DNA from: Alphaproteobacteria bacterium
GTDB taxonomy: Bacteria; Pseudomonadota; Alphaproteobacteria; GCA-2731375
Direction: 5' to 3'
NCBI GenBank assembly: GCA_030746635.1
Contig: JASLMH010000011.1
Span: forward strand, 1-49,842
Length of the DNA: 49,842 nucleotides
Shown here piece by piece: positions 39,880 to 49,692 of this stretch. A model generated the notes under the pieces. The model worked only from the letters and a program-made list of their open reading frames with translations, was not told the DNA's origin and did not search any database. Numbering within the stretch: position 1 is the stretch's first letter; each line of letters begins with the position of its first letter. The position numbers were made by a program, and so were the translations under genes.

Positions 39880-41258
39880 TGCGTCCTCCTGCCTTGGGCC
39901 TCCATCAGCCCGGTGATCTGGTTGATGTCCCGGACGTCCTCGATGCCCCAGAGGGCATCGAACAGGGCGGCGAGGCGGTCTTCGGCCAGCACCCGGCCAC
40001 CGCAGTCCAGGAACTTTTCCCACATCTCGTCCCGGTTCATCGGGTCGTCGCCGCCGCGGCCGATCAGGTGCTCGGTTCGGCGCGACACTTCCCGGCCGTC
40101 GTTCAGCGTCACCCTGACCTCCGCTCCCCACTGGGCCGGGCCGTCGTCGGCCAGCTCGGGGTGGGGCCGGGCAGAGGTCACCGACAGCAGCCGCTGGATT
40201 TCCCCCTCGGCGATCCGCCCGGCCTCGAAGTCGCCAAGCCGTACCGCGCCGTCCAGCAGCGCCCGGGCGACCACGTACTGAACGCTGAACTTGGCTTCCA
40301 GCGCCGTCGTCGGATCGGGGGTATTGGTGTGACGCAGGCGCCGGCCGTGGGGCAGGATGTCGATGCGCGCCACCTGGTCGGCGGCGATGTCCTCTTCCCG
40401 CGCCAGGGCCAGCATCAGGGCGATGGCCGGGTGGGTGCTGCCGCAGCAGGGAAACTGTTTCAGGGCGATCGTTGGCGCCTCGATCTCGAACGGCGGGCGC
40501 CAATCCTCGAGCAGCGGGGCGGGATCGAAGCGGTCGGGGCCGTTGAAGACGTTGAAGAAGCCCTGGTGATGCTCCATGACCTCCGGATTGGCATCGAAGC
40601 CGCCCTCGGCCAGCAGCGCCGCCAGCAGGCCGTTGCGGCCGCACTGCCCCACGTGCAGCGGCTTGGTCATGGTGCCGAAGTTGGCTTTCAGGCCGGCCGA
40701 CAGCGACGGCGCGATGGCCAGCGCCATGGTCAGCCCGTCCGCATCCAGGACCAGCAGGTGCCCGGCCGCCGCCGCCGCGCCGACGGTCCCCAGGGTGGCG
40801 GTTGGATGCCAGCCCTTGTCGTAGTGGTGGTAGTGCACGCATCGGGCCAGGCGGATCTCGACTTCGACGCCGACCAGATAGGACAGCAACAGTTCAGGCC
40901 CGGACAATTGCCGCGCCTCGGCCAGGGCGAACAGGGCCGGTAGGATCGGTACCGACTGGTGGCCGCCGAAGGCACCGCTGAAATCGTCGTAGTCCAGGGC
41001 ATGGGAGGCGACGCCGTTGACGAAGGTTGCGTCCAGGGCGCTGGTCCGCACCTCGGTGCCGAACACCAGGCAGGGGCCGGGCGCCTGGGCGATGCCGGCG
41101 GTGCCCAGGGCGATGCGGGCACAGGGCTCGCCGATGCCGGCCAGGGTGACGGCGACGGTGTCGATGATGCCGTGCTTGGCCGCCGACAGGGCGGCCGGTG
41201 ACAGCGCCCCGGCCTCGATCCGAAGAACCTGCGCCGCCAATTGCGCCAGCACCGGCAT
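39876..41258 (-). CDS. MmgE/PrpD family protein
   Basis: This is a 460-residue, all-family-length protein. It shows the MmgE/PrpD landmarks AAKHGIIDTVAVTLAG, FVNGVASHALDYDDFSGAFGGHQSVPILPALFALAEA (D, H and K-like acid/base region), YDKGWHPTATLGTVGAAAAAGHLL and MTKPLHVGQCGRNGLLAALLAEGGF. The family includes 2-methylcitrate dehydratase, cis-aconitate decarboxylase and iminodisuccinate epimerase. It is overlapped by its neighbours on both sides (TGATG with the flavoprotein, ATGA with the dehydrogenase). With a TcuA-like flavoprotein beside it, a tricarboxylate such as aconitate is a reasonable candidate substrate, but that is inference. Confidence 0.92.
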   Translation of the reverse strand: MPVLAQLAAQVLRIEAGALSPAALSAAKHGIIDTVAVTLAGIGEPCARIALGTAGIAQAPGPCLVFGTEVRTSALDATFVNGVASHALDYDDFSGAFGGHQSVPILPALFALAEARQLSGPELLLSYLVGVEVEIRLARCVHYHHYDKGWHPTATLGTVGAAAAAGHLLVLDADGLTMALAIAPSLSAGLKANFGTMTKPLHVGQCGRNGLLAALLAEGGFDANPEVMEHHQGFFNVFNGPDRFDPAPLLEDWRPPFEIEAPTIALKQFPCCGSTHPAIALMLALAREEDIAADQVARIDILPHGRRLRHTNTPDPTTALEAKFSVQYVVARALLDGAVRLGDFEAGRIAEGEIQRLLSVTSARPHPELADDGPAQWGAEVRVTLNDGREVSRRTEHLIGRGGDDPMNRDEMWEKFLDCGGRVLAEDRLAALFDALWGIEDVRDINQITGLMEAQGRRTQ

Positions 41259-42751
41259 CAGCCGCCCCCGGATTGGCGCTTGGCATGGTCCGCCGCGTGG
41301 GCGCCGGCGCGCTTGCCGAACACGGCGCCGGACGTCAGGCCGCTGCCGCCCGGATAGTTCTCATAGAACAGGCCGCCGACCAGTTCGCCGGCCGCGAACA
41401 GGCCCGGGATCGGCCGGTCGGCCAGGTCCTGGACGGCGTTGGTCTCGTCGATCTTCAGGCCGCCGAAGGTGAAGGTGACGCCGGTGGTGGTGACGAAGGC
41501 GGCATAGGGCGGTTCGTCGATCGGCAGGGCCCAGTTGCTCTTGGCCGGCTGGATGCCTTCGGTACGGACGCCGTCCAGGATGGCGGGGTTGTAGTCGCCG
41601 GGCCGGCAGGCGGCGTTGAACGCCTCGATGGTGCGGCGCAGCTTGGTGGGGTCGACCTCGATGCCTTCGGCCAGGTCCTCGATGCTGTCGGCCTCGACCT
41701 TGGTGACCTCGCGGATGCGGTATTCGTCGCGCAGCCGGTGCACGGTCTTCCGGTCGAAGATCTGGATGGCGGTGCGATGGGGCTGGGCCATGATCGCCTT
41801 GCCGAAGCGGACATAGGTCAGGTTGCGGTAGTCCTCGCCCTCGTCGACGAAGCGTTCGCCGTCGAGGTTGACCATGATGCCCAGCGGATAGGAGTGCTTC
41901 TGGAAGTTATCCAGCACCCAGCGGTCGCCGAACGGTGGCGCCGAGATGTCCCAGCCGACGGAATGACAGCCCGACCAGTTGCCGTGGGGCACGGCGCCGA
42001 TGTCCAGCGCCATGCCGATGCCTTCGCCGGTGTTGTGGCGGGTGCCGCGGACCCGGGCCAGGTCCCAGCCCTGGCCGAGGTAGCGCACCCGCATTTCCGG
42101 GTTCGATTCGAAGCCGCCGCAGGCCAGCACGACGGCCCGGCAGGCGATGTCCTCATAGCCGTCGGGACCGCGCACCGTCAGGCCGCTGATCGTGTAGTCC
42201 CGGTCCTGCAGCAGTTTGGTGGCGCCGGTGCCGTAGCGGATCTCGATCCCCAGCCGCTGGCAGCGGGTCAGCAGGAACTCCACCAGGCCGGCGCCGCCGC
42301 CGACCGCCTCGATATTGACGCCGCCATAGAAATGCTGCTTGCCGTCGACCTCATAGGATTGCCGGCCGTACATCGGGATGAAGCGGACGCCGTTCTGGCG
42401 CATCCAGGCCATGGTCGGCCGCGAATGGTCGATCAGGATCCAGGCCAGGGTCTCGTCCGCCTGGCCGCGGGTCACCTTCATCAAGGTCTCGTAGAAGTGC
42501 TGCCGGTCATGGCTCGGCAGGATCATCCCCTCGGCCTCGTGGTCGGAGAGATCGACCAGGATATCTTGGCGGACGTCGTCCAGACCCTCATGGGTGAAGC
42601 GGAAGCCGCCGGCGGTGAAATAGGAATTGCCGCCCTTTTCGTCTTCCCGCGCCTTCTCCAGCACCAGCACGCTGGCCCCGTTCTCGCGGGCCGAGATGGC
42701 GGCGCACAGGGCGGCGTTGCCGGCGCCGACCACGACGACGTCATAGTCCAT
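41258..42751 (-). CDS. FAD-dependent dehydrogenase, tricarballylate dehydrogenase (TcuA)-like
   Basis: This is a 497-residue flavoprotein of the fumarate reductase/3-ketosteroid dehydrogenase group. It starts YDVVVVGAGNAALCAAISARENGASVLVLEKA, then GGNSYFTAGGFRFTHEG, VVLACGGFESNPEMRVRYLG and GLFAAGELVGGLFYENYPGGSGLTSGAVFGKRAG. The GNAALCAA...GGNSYFTAG pattern is that of TcuA, which oxidises tricarballylate to cis-aconitate. Other family members reduce fumarate or desaturate steroids, so the name is provisional. The ATG at 42751 follows GGGAGGAAG; upstream in-frame codons precede the FAD motif. It is first in a tightly overlapped three-gene operon and is divergent from the metzincin gene. Confidence 0.78.
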   Translation of the reverse strand: MDYDVVVVGAGNAALCAAISARENGASVLVLEKAREDEKGGNSYFTAGGFRFTHEGLDDVRQDILVDLSDHEAEGMILPSHDRQHFYETLMKVTRGQADETLAWILIDHSRPTMAWMRQNGVRFIPMYGRQSYEVDGKQHFYGGVNIEAVGGGAGLVEFLLTRCQRLGIEIRYGTGATKLLQDRDYTISGLTVRGPDGYEDIACRAVVLACGGFESNPEMRVRYLGQGWDLARVRGTRHNTGEGIGMALDIGAVPHGNWSGCHSVGWDISAPPFGDRWVLDNFQKHSYPLGIMVNLDGERFVDEGEDYRNLTYVRFGKAIMAQPHRTAIQIFDRKTVHRLRDEYRIREVTKVEADSIEDLAEGIEVDPTKLRRTIEAFNAACRPGDYNPAILDGVRTEGIQPAKSNWALPIDEPPYAAFVTTTGVTFTFGGLKIDETNAVQDLADRPIPGLFAAGELVGGLFYENYPGGSGLTSGAVFGKRAGAHAADHAKRQSGGG

Positions 42752-42995
42752 GGCTGTTTCTTCCTCCCGGTTCATTTGCCGTGGCGGCCTGGTCATGGAC
42801 GTCCGAACGGCCGCATCCATAGCCTAGCACGTCGTTACCGGGCGCTTCGCCCGCTTGGTCCGATCGGCCGCCCGCAATCAGGGGCATTGCGTCGTGGCAG
42901 GGTTCGGGCAGCATCAATCCTGCGAGGATGATCCTTTCGGGAAAATCCGATTGACACGCATGCCGGGCGTCGAGCCCGACGGATGAGGGGGTGTC

Positions 42996-45734
42996 ATGAC
43001 GCAGTCCGAACGCAGTTCGGGTTCGCCGATCCTGGCCAGGGGTTATCTCGTCTGGGCCAACGGATTGCCGATCCCCGGCGCCGCCATCGAAATTCACGAA
43101 AAATCGGATCAACGCCTGGGCCAATCGGTCAGTGGCGACGGCGGCTATTTCGCGGTGCCGCTCGATCGCCGCCACGGCGGCCAGGCGGGCCTGAGGCTGC
43201 TGTTGCGGGGCGGCCGATGCGGCCGGGAATTGTACAGCGCGCCGCTGCGGATCGACGCCGATGGACGGGGCGGGAAGTCGCGCTTCGTGGTGCCGGCCCG
43301 GGTGCGCCGGGATTTCACGCCGACGGCGGTTCACATCCCGCGTCGCGACGGCGGGATTCTTTCCGAGGGGCCACGGGAGACCATCGAAAAGGCCCTGAAC
43401 AAACGTTTCGCCGGGCAGCCCGAGCAACTGGCCCGCTCGCTGGCATTGATGCGGCGCAGCATCCCATTCCTGGCCCGGGTCGGCGAGCTGCCGGCCATCG
43501 CCTGGCGGGTGCTGGATGGGGAGCGGCCGGCGGCGGCGCAATTGCGCGGCCTGTTGCTGAAGCTGGCCGGCGCCGGCCGGCAATTCAGTGGCGGTGGCGG
43601 ATCCTCCCGCTTCATGAGCGCGGCGCAGGCGGCCTACGGCGGAACAGGACGGCCGCTCCCCGACTCGCCGATGGGCTTTCAAGGGCCTTGCGCCTTCGAT
43701 CCTTTCGGCTTTGCGCCAGTGGCCGTCGCGACCCTGCGGATCGCCGACTCGATCACCGATTGGGAGTACCTGGCCGGCGGTCTGGAGGTCGGGCTGTTCG
43801 GCAGCGGCCAGTTCGACAGCCTCTTTCAGGGTGCTCAAGAATTTCTCGGCAACGGCGACGACACCGATCTGCTGGCCGGCCTGCTGCCGGGCGGCCTGCT
43901 CCCGCCCGCCGAGCCCGACTATCCCGAAGGTCCCGGCCTGGGTGATCCCTATTTCGACCTGGACGACTGTATGATTCGGCCGATGGAATGTCTGGCCGCG
44001 GACGTCAATGTGGCCATTCTCCCGGACCCGGACGGTCAGGCCTACCAGATCACCGCCATCAGCCCCGATGACGCCTGCGCCGGCGAACAGGTCGAGATCA
44101 CCGGGCAATTCTTCGGCAGCGAGCCGCAAAAGGTGGTGTTCCCGAAATGCGAAGGTTCGATCGTCGTCGATGCCGTCTCATGGTCGGAGAACCAGGTCAT
44201 CGCCGTGGTTCCCGAGGACGCCACGCCGGGCCAGTTGGGACTGAAGATCCCCCGCTACACCATGCAGATGTGCGGCCATTACATCACCGTCTCCGAACTG
44301 GGCGCGACCCTGGATTTCCATGGCGGCCGGCCCTGGATCGACTACCTGACGGTGGCGGGCGACACGCGCGGCTGCCTGAGCCACGACCAGATGCTGCCCA
44401 TCGCCTGGAAGGCCTGTCCCGACGGTATCACCCAGGTTGACTTGACGGTCAGCCTCGACGGCAGCGAAATCGTCTCGGAATTGGGCCTCGCCGCCGAGGA
44501 CGTGTACGACCTCCCGGCCTTGAACGTGACCACCGATGCCCGCCTGGAAGTGTCGATCACCGCCCATTTGAGCGCCGGCAATTGCGGGCCGCGCACTCTG
44601 GTCCGAACATTCGACGTCGGCGTGCCGCCGCAGCTCGTCATCGAGGGTATCGAAGTCACCCAGGGCATCCAAACTTTCGCCCTCGGGGCGTCCGGCAACA
44701 ATGGCGTCACCATGGTGGCGGGCAAGGACACCATCGTTCGGGTCTACGTCTCGGCCGATCGCAACGGCTTCAACGGCGACCTGGTGCAGATCACCGGGCA
44801 GCTTGGCGTGTTGCGCGCGCCGGGTGATCTTCTCACCCTGATGCCGATCAACGGCTCCTCGCCCGATCCCGCGATCGACGCGCCCAATCCCTTCATCGCC
44901 GCCGGACCGGTCGGACAGATCGATCGACAGGTGACCGATCACACCCTGAACTTCCGCATCCCGGCGTCGTCCTGCGAGGGCAGCATCGCCCTCCAGGCGG
45001 AGGTGTTCGCCGAAATCTGCGATCCGTTTCCGACCGCCACCGGTAACCTCGGCGTGCAATTCACCGCCGTGCCGCCGCTGCCGCTGCGCTACATCCAGGT
45101 CGTCGATGCCGGCGGCGGCCCGATTACGCCCGGAAACTGCCTCTTCACCCTGCGCCGGGCGGTCGACGTCCTGCCGACCACGACCGACGATCTCGGCGCC
45201 GCCCTGTCGTTTGTCTACAGCACCTTGCTGGACTCCACGAACGACGTCGGCATGTACCTGATCGTCATGGACCTGGACGACATGCACAATCTGGAATGGT
45301 ACGAGGCCCTGGGGATTTTCCCGGACCTGAACGATATCATTGCCTTGACGGCCGATCCCAACGAAGTCTGGGTCGGGATCACGCATGCCTTGACCCGCGG
45401 CATGATGGCCTGGCCCGGCGGCGGCAACACGGTGATCTCGGCCTCCTATCAGATCGCCGATGGCTGGACCGGTTTCGCCAGTCACCGGATCAAGACCGCC
45501 CATGAAATCGGCCACGCCCTGGGCCTGGGCCATGTCCAGGCCGTCGGTGACGAGAGCTGTTTTGGCGTCGGCTGTGAAGACCTGCCCAACAGCGGGCTGC
45601 TCGACGAGGTGGCGTTCGATCCGTTCTGGAACCTGGCGGTACCCACGCCGACCTTCGATTTCATGTCCTACGCCCGCCACCGGTGGATCACCGAGGACCA
45701 CTGGAACCGGCTGTTCGGCAGGGCCAGCGCCTGA
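42996..45734 (+). CDS. Large metzincin-type zinc protease with IPT/TIG-like domain
   Basis: This is a 912-residue protein. Residues 12-105 resemble a carboxypeptidase-regulatory-like beta domain (RGYLVWANGLPIPGAAIEIHE...SGDGGYFAVPLD). Residues about 350-430 look like an IPT/TIG fold (ITAISPDDACAGEQVEITGQFFG). The C-terminal part has the zinc motif HEIGHALGLGH (H836, E837, H840, H846) and a Met-turn FDFMSY (M890), the two hallmarks of metzincins. There is no N-terminal signal peptide and no RTX repeat, so the route out of the cell, if any, is unclear. AGGGGG precedes the ATG. The gene for a 310-residue partner follows 16 bases on. The exact peptidase family is not identified. Confidence 0.8.
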   Translation: MTQSERSSGSPILARGYLVWANGLPIPGAAIEIHEKSDQRLGQSVSGDGGYFAVPLDRRHGGQAGLRLLLRGGRCGRELYSAPLRIDADGRGGKSRFVVPARVRRDFTPTAVHIPRRDGGILSEGPRETIEKALNKRFAGQPEQLARSLALMRRSIPFLARVGELPAIAWRVLDGERPAAAQLRGLLLKLAGAGRQFSGGGGSSRFMSAAQAAYGGTGRPLPDSPMGFQGPCAFDPFGFAPVAVATLRIADSITDWEYLAGGLEVGLFGSGQFDSLFQGAQEFLGNGDDTDLLAGLLPGGLLPPAEPDYPEGPGLGDPYFDLDDCMIRPMECLAADVNVAILPDPDGQAYQITAISPDDACAGEQVEITGQFFGSEPQKVVFPKCEGSIVVDAVSWSENQVIAVVPEDATPGQLGLKIPRYTMQMCGHYITVSELGATLDFHGGRPWIDYLTVAGDTRGCLSHDQMLPIAWKACPDGITQVDLTVSLDGSEIVSELGLAAEDVYDLPALNVTTDARLEVSITAHLSAGNCGPRTLVRTFDVGVPPQLVIEGIEVTQGIQTFALGASGNNGVTMVAGKDTIVRVYVSADRNGFNGDLVQITGQLGVLRAPGDLLTLMPINGSSPDPAIDAPNPFIAAGPVGQIDRQVTDHTLNFRIPASSCEGSIALQAEVFAEICDPFPTATGNLGVQFTAVPPLPLRYIQVVDAGGGPITPGNCLFTLRRAVDVLPTTTDDLGAALSFVYSTLLDSTNDVGMYLIVMDLDDMHNLEWYEALGIFPDLNDIIALTADPNEVWVGITHALTRGMMAWPGGGNTVISASYQIADGWTGFASHRIKTAHEIGHALGLGHVQAVGDESCFGVGCEDLPNSGLLDEVAFDPFWNLAVPTPTFDFMSYARHRWITEDHWNRLFGRASA

Positions 45735-45750
45735 TGGGATGGGGGATGAT

Positions 45751-46683
45751 ATGAAACAGCCGATATTCCTGCGCCTCGACGGCAATGTTTTCGACGATAT
45801 TCGTTTCGAGCCGCGCAGTTGCTGGGAAACGACCTATGTCACCAAACGCGAGCGCACCGAGGATGGCAACTTCACCGTGGACGTCCTCGATGGTGTCGGC
45901 GACAGCTTGTTCGTCATGCATCCGGAGGTCGGCTATCCGATCCAGTGCGAGCGGCCGCGGCCGGGGCCCATCGTGGCGCGGCTGATCGCCTATTTGCCGC
46001 TGCTGGACGGCGCCAGCGAAGTCGTCGTGCGCCATCGCGGCATCGAGATCCATCGCGCCAGGATCGCCCCGACGCCGCCGGAATTGGGCAATGTCGAGGT
46101 CAAGCTGGAGGCGGCCAAGGCCACCATCAGTTGGTCCCTGGCCGCGGCGGCGAAAGGGTCGCCACGGCATTTCAGCCTGTTCTTCATCGACCAGAGGCGC
46201 CGGCCGACCCTGTTGGCGACGCGCCTGCAAAGGCCGTCCTACGTCCTGCGCTTCGATCAGGCCCGGGTGTTCGGTCGTGGCCGGTTCGTGGTCGTGGCCC
46301 ACCAGGGTCTGCGCTCGGCCAGCCGGCGATCGGCCCAGGTGGCGTTGCCGCGGGCACGGCCCCTGCTGACCATCATCGCACCCGACCAGGACGACTGTTA
46401 TCCCTTCGGCCAGCCGCTGTCGGTGCAGGCTCTATTAGGCGATGGCGCGGGGGCGACGATGACCGCGCCCAGGCTGGCCTGGTCGCTGGACGGCCACCGC
46501 CTGAAGGAGACCGCCGGGTCAATGGCGCTGCCGGATCTGGCGCCCGGCGAGCATGTCCTGTCCGTCAGCCTGGCGGGCAAGGGCGGGGCAGATGTGTCCG
46601 ATCAGGTTCGCTTCCAGGTCGCCGGGCCATCCGCCGCCGTACGGCGATACCTGGCGGCGGTGCAGGCGCGGGCCGACCAATAA
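45751..46683 (+). CDS. Hypothetical beta-rich protein beside the metzincin
   Basis: I do not recognise this 310-residue protein. It begins KQPIFLRLDGNVFDDIRFEPRSCWETTYVTKRERTEDGNFTVDVLDGVGDSLF and has alternating hydrophobic patches suggesting several beta-sandwich (Ig-like) modules. The last module reads LLTIIAPDQDDCYPFGQPLSVQALLGDG...SWSLDG-like, a pattern common in cell-surface Ig/FN3 repeats. There is no signal peptide or membrane segment. GGGGGATGAT precedes the ATG at 45751 (another ATG lies at 45739). It is 16 bases downstream of the metzincin gene and so probably co-transcribed. It could be an inhibitor, scaffold or accessory subunit of that protease; none of these is shown by the sequence. 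Confidence 0.75.
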   Translation: MKQPIFLRLDGNVFDDIRFEPRSCWETTYVTKRERTEDGNFTVDVLDGVGDSLFVMHPEVGYPIQCERPRPGPIVARLIAYLPLLDGASEVVVRHRGIEIHRARIAPTPPELGNVEVKLEAAKATISWSLAAAAKGSPRHFSLFFIDQRRRPTLLATRLQRPSYVLRFDQARVFGRGRFVVVAHQGLRSASRRSAQVALPRARPLLTIIAPDQDDCYPFGQPLSVQALLGDGAGATMTAPRLAWSLDGHRLKETAGSMALPDLAPGEHVLSVSLAGKGGADVSDQVRFQVAGPSAAVRRYLAAVQARADQ

Positions 46684-46864
46684 TCCGGCCGCCATTCGGC
46701 CGGCGACGGGATCGTCTGGCGCGACATGCTCTAGCTGACGCGAAAGGATGACCCGACCACGACCTTCGCCAGGTCGATGTAGGACGGTCTGCCGGTTTGC
46801 TAAACTCCCAACAGACATTGACTTCATGGGTAGGCACACTTGGCGCCCGAGGGGAAGCGTTGTC

Positions 46865-48271
46865 ATGCCGGAAGCGCAAACGCTCTACGACAAGATATGG
46901 GAGAGCCATGTCGTCCACCAACACGAGGGCGGCTTCCGCGTTCTCTACATCGACCGCCACCTGGTGCACGAGTTCACCAGCCCGCAGGCCTTCGATGGGC
47001 TTCGGGCAGCCGGACTCAACGTGCGCCGCGCCGACGCGACGCTGACCGTCGCCGACCACACCGTGGCGACGACGGATCGCGGCCAGAGCGTCGACGACGA
47101 GGAGAGCCGGATTCTGGTCGAGACGCTGCGTGAAAACTGCCGAGCTTTCGGCGTTCCCTTCTTCAACATGAACGACCCGCGCCGGGGCATCGTCCACATA
47201 ATCGGACCCGAGCAGGGGTTCGCCCAGCCTGGCGACACCATCGTCTGTGGCGACAGCCACGTCGCCACGCATGGCGCCTTTGGTGCGCTTGCCTTTGGTA
47301 TCGGCATTTCCGAGGTGGCGCACGTGCTTGCGACCCAGACGCTGATCCAGGAACGCTCTCGGAATATGAAGATTACAATCGACGGCGATCTGCCGGCGGG
47401 TTGTTCCGCCAAGGACCTAGTCCTGGCCATCATTGGCACCATCGGCACCGCCGGCGGCACCGGCCATGTCATCGAATATGCCGGTGACGCGGTCCGCGCC
47501 CTTTCCATGGAAGGCCGCATGACTGTTTGCAACATGAGCATCGAGGCCGGCGCCCGGGCCGGCCTGATCGCTCCGGACGAGACCACCTTCGCCTATCTGA
47601 AGGACCGGCCGATGGCGCCGCAAGGCGCCGATTTCGAAAAGGCGGTCGCCCATTGGCGGACGCTGGTCTCCGATCCCGGCGCGGCTTACGATAAGGAAGT
47701 GACCTTGCGGGCCGATGAACTGGTGCCTTACGTTACCTGGGGTACCAGCCCGGAGGATGCCCTGCCGGTAACCGCGCTGGTTCCCGATCCGGCCCAGGCC
47801 GCCGATCCCGTCAAGGGCGCGGCCATTCAACGTTCTTTGGACTATATGGGCCTGACCGCCGGCACGGTGATCAAGGATATCGCCATCGACCGGGTCTTCA
47901 TCGGCTCCTGCACCAACGGCCGCATCGAGGATATCCGCGCCACTGCCGCCGTCGCCAAGGGCCGCAAGTTGGCGGATCGGGTCAATGCCATGGTGGTGCC
48001 CGGTTCCGGCCTGGTGAAACAGCAGGCCGAGGCCGAGGGCTTGCACGAAATTCTGATCGAAGCCGGGTTTGAATGGCGCGCGCCGGGCTGTTCCATGTGC
48101 GTGGCCATGAACGCCGATCGCCTGGAGCCGGGCGAGCGGTGCGCCTCGACCTCGAACCGCAACTTCGAGGGTTGGCAGGGTTTCGGCGGGCGCACTCACC
48201 TGGTCAGCCCAGGGATGGCTGCTGCCGCCGCCGTCACCGGCCATCTAACCGATGTGCGCGAACTGCTCTGA
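46865..48271 (+). CDS. leuC: 3-isopropylmalate dehydratase large subunit
   Basis: This is a 468-residue aconitase-superfamily protein. It has [62 protein letters not shown] and the iron-sulfur ligands in [11 protein letters not shown] and [11 protein letters not shown]. The final [30 protein letters not shown] is diagnostic of LeuC. With LeuD it converts 2-isopropylmalate to 3-isopropylmalate in leucine synthesis. The ATG at 46865 begins the family homology; it has GAGGGGAAG upstream. leuD, which usually follows, is absent: the next gene is an opposite-strand ABC ATPase. Either leuD lies elsewhere or this is a second, pathway-specific LeuC-like dehydratase. Confidence 0.92.
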   Translation: MPEAQTLYDKIWESHVVHQHEGGFRVLYIDRHLVHEFTSPQAFDGLRAAGLNVRRADATLTVADHTVATTDRGQSVDDEESRILVETLRENCRAFGVPFFNMNDPRRGIVHIIGPEQGFAQPGDTIVCGDSHVATHGAFGALAFGIGISEVAHVLATQTLIQERSRNMKITIDGDLPAGCSAKDLVLAIIGTIGTAGGTGHVIEYAGDAVRALSMEGRMTVCNMSIEAGARAGLIAPDETTFAYLKDRPMAPQGADFEKAVAHWRTLVSDPGAAYDKEVTLRADELVPYVTWGTSPEDALPVTALVPDPAQAADPVKGAAIQRSLDYMGLTAGTVIKDIAIDRVFIGSCTNGRIEDIRATAAVAKGRKLADRVNAMVVPGSGLVKQQAEAEGLHEILIEAGFEWRAPGCSMCVAMNADRLEPGERCASTSNRNFEGWQGFGGRTHLVSPGMAAAAAVTGHLTDVRELL

Positions 48272-48482
48272 GTAGACCGAGATGGAATGGTTCAACAACC
48301 TCGACAGCGGTCACCCAGGGTCCGCCAAACCGAAGCTACTCAATGACCCACGGCAGAAGTGGGGCGCAGGGCACGAACCTCTTTCGGACGACCGCGCTTA
48401 TTCTTCCGGCACCCGACAGCTGAAGCGTTCGAGGATGACTTGAAACCAGAAACAATGCCCGGAGAAGATGCGTGGTTCGACC
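48272..48482. other. Intergenic region after leuC, possible decayed coding sequence
   Basis: These 211 bases lie between the convergent leuC and ABC-ATPase genes and look less GC-rich than the flanking genes. One short + frame from 48281 reads MEWFNNLDSGHPGSAKPKLL. The EWFNN start recalls the C-terminal end of IS3-type transposases (WFNNRRL-like), but the match stops after a few residues. It may be a fragment of an old insertion. No terminal repeats, clear hairpin terminator or intact gene is visible. Confidence 0.3.
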
Positions 48483-49574
48483 CTACAGCGGGTCCAGGGC
48501 GCGGCAGTGGGCGGTTTCCCAGCCGATTTCGAGCTTGTCGCCCAGCTCGATGCGCTCCGCCTCGGCCGTCACCGCCTTGGCCATCAGTTCGCCACCGCCG
48601 GAGCGTTCGATGCGGATCATCGAATGATCGCCGCCATAGATGATCTCGGTGACTTCGCCGTGCAGCCGGTTGGCCAGGTCCTTGCCGTTGATATTCAGGT
48701 GCAGGCGTTCGGGCCGGATCGACAGCGAGGTCGCGGCACCTTCGCCGGCGACATTGACGGCCCGGGCCATGACCCGTTCGCCGGTGGTCAAGGTGACCTC
48801 GCAGTCGGCGTCCAGTTGCCGGGTGACCCGGCCTTCGAGATTGTTGTTTTCGCCGATGAAGTTGGCGACGAAGGAATTTTCCGGATACTCGTAAATCGTG
48901 CGCGGGTCGTCGATCTGCTGCACCACGCCGTCGTTGAAGACCGCCACCCGGTCTGACATGGTCAGCGCCTCGCGCTGGTCGTGGGTGACATAGACCACGG
49001 TCATGCCGAGCTGTTCGTGCAGGTGCTTGATTTCGATCTGCATCTGCTCGCGCAGGTTCTTATCCAGCGCGCCCAGGGGTTCGTCCATCAGGACCAGTTC
49101 CGGCTCGAACACCAGGGCCCGGGCCAGGGCGACGCGCTGCTGCTGGCCGCCCGAAAGCTGGGCCGGGCGGCGTTCGGCCAGATGTTCCAGTTCGACCATC
49201 TTCAGGACCCGCAGGGTCCGCTCGGCCATTTCGCTCTTGCCCAGGCGTCGTTGCTTGAGCGGATAGGCGACGTTCTCGCCGACGGTCTTGTGCGGGAACA
49301 GGGCATAGTTCTGAAACACGATGCCCATGTTGCGGCGATAGGGCGGCACGTGCCGCAGTGAATTGCCATGCAGGAAAATCTCGCCCGAGGTCGGTTCCTC
49401 GAACCCCGCCAGCATCATCAACGTGGTGGTCTTCCCCGACCCCGAAGGGCCCAGCAGGGTCAGGAATTCGCCGCGCTGGATCGTCAGCGATAAGCCTTGA
49501 ACGACGTTGGTATCGCCGTCGTAGGTCTTCTCGACCGTGACGAATTCGACGACGCCTGCGGAATTGTCATTCAC
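48483..49574 (-). CDS. ABC transporter ATP-binding protein (polyamine/PotA type)
   Basis: This is a roughly 363-residue importer ATPase. It has Walker [10 protein letters not shown], the Q-loop FQNYALFP, the signature LSGGQQQR, Walker B LVLMDEP with D-loop LGALDK, and the switch VYVTHD. The C-terminal 110 residues ([21 protein letters not shown]...[11 protein letters not shown]) match the TOBE domain of spermidine/putrescine importers. The start is uncertain. GTG at 49574 gives a natural N-terminus ([20 protein letters not shown]); a GTG at 49583 and a TTG at 49592 are alternatives. It is divergent from a binding-protein gene starting at 49693, which probably belongs to the same transporter. 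Confidence 0.9.
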   Translation of the reverse strand: MNDNSAGVVEFVTVEKTYDGDTNVVQGLSLTIQRGEFLTLLGPSGSGKTTTLMMLAGFEEPTSGEIFLHGNSLRHVPPYRRNMGIVFQNYALFPHKTVGENVAYPLKQRRLGKSEMAERTLRVLKMVELEHLAERRPAQLSGGQQQRVALARALVFEPELVLMDEPLGALDKNLREQMQIEIKHLHEQLGMTVVYVTHDQREALTMSDRVAVFNDGVVQQIDDPRTIYEYPENSFVANFIGENNNLEGRVTRQLDADCEVTLTTGERVMARAVNVAGEGAATSLSIRPERLHLNINGKDLANRLHGEVTEIIYGGDHSMIRIERSGGGELMAKAVTAEAERIELGDKLEIGWETAHCRALDPL

Positions 49575-49692
49575 TTGTTCCACTGTTCCCAAAGTTGTTT
49601 TGTTTTGTCAGCACCGACCCGGATTCGGGTATCTGATCGCCGGTTGAGTGTGCTAATTTCCCCCTCCAATCGTCTCCAGGGAGGAATAACAG

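Noticed and set aside
42951-42956. A perfect TTGACA upstream of the metzincin gene
   Set aside because: No acceptable -10 box lies 16-18 bases downstream, so I do not call a promoter.
46818-46823. TTGACT as a -35 box for leuC
   Set aside because: The expected -10 position is GC-rich and has no TATAAT-like sequence.
48281-48445. A 54-codon + strand frame beginning MEWFNN
   Set aside because: Only about five residues look like a transposase tail, there is no ribosome site and no conserved extension, so I do not annotate it as a gene.
49605-49635. TTGTCA ... TATCTG as a promoter for the binding-protein gene
   Set aside because: The 19-base spacing and weak -10 match make it no better than chance.
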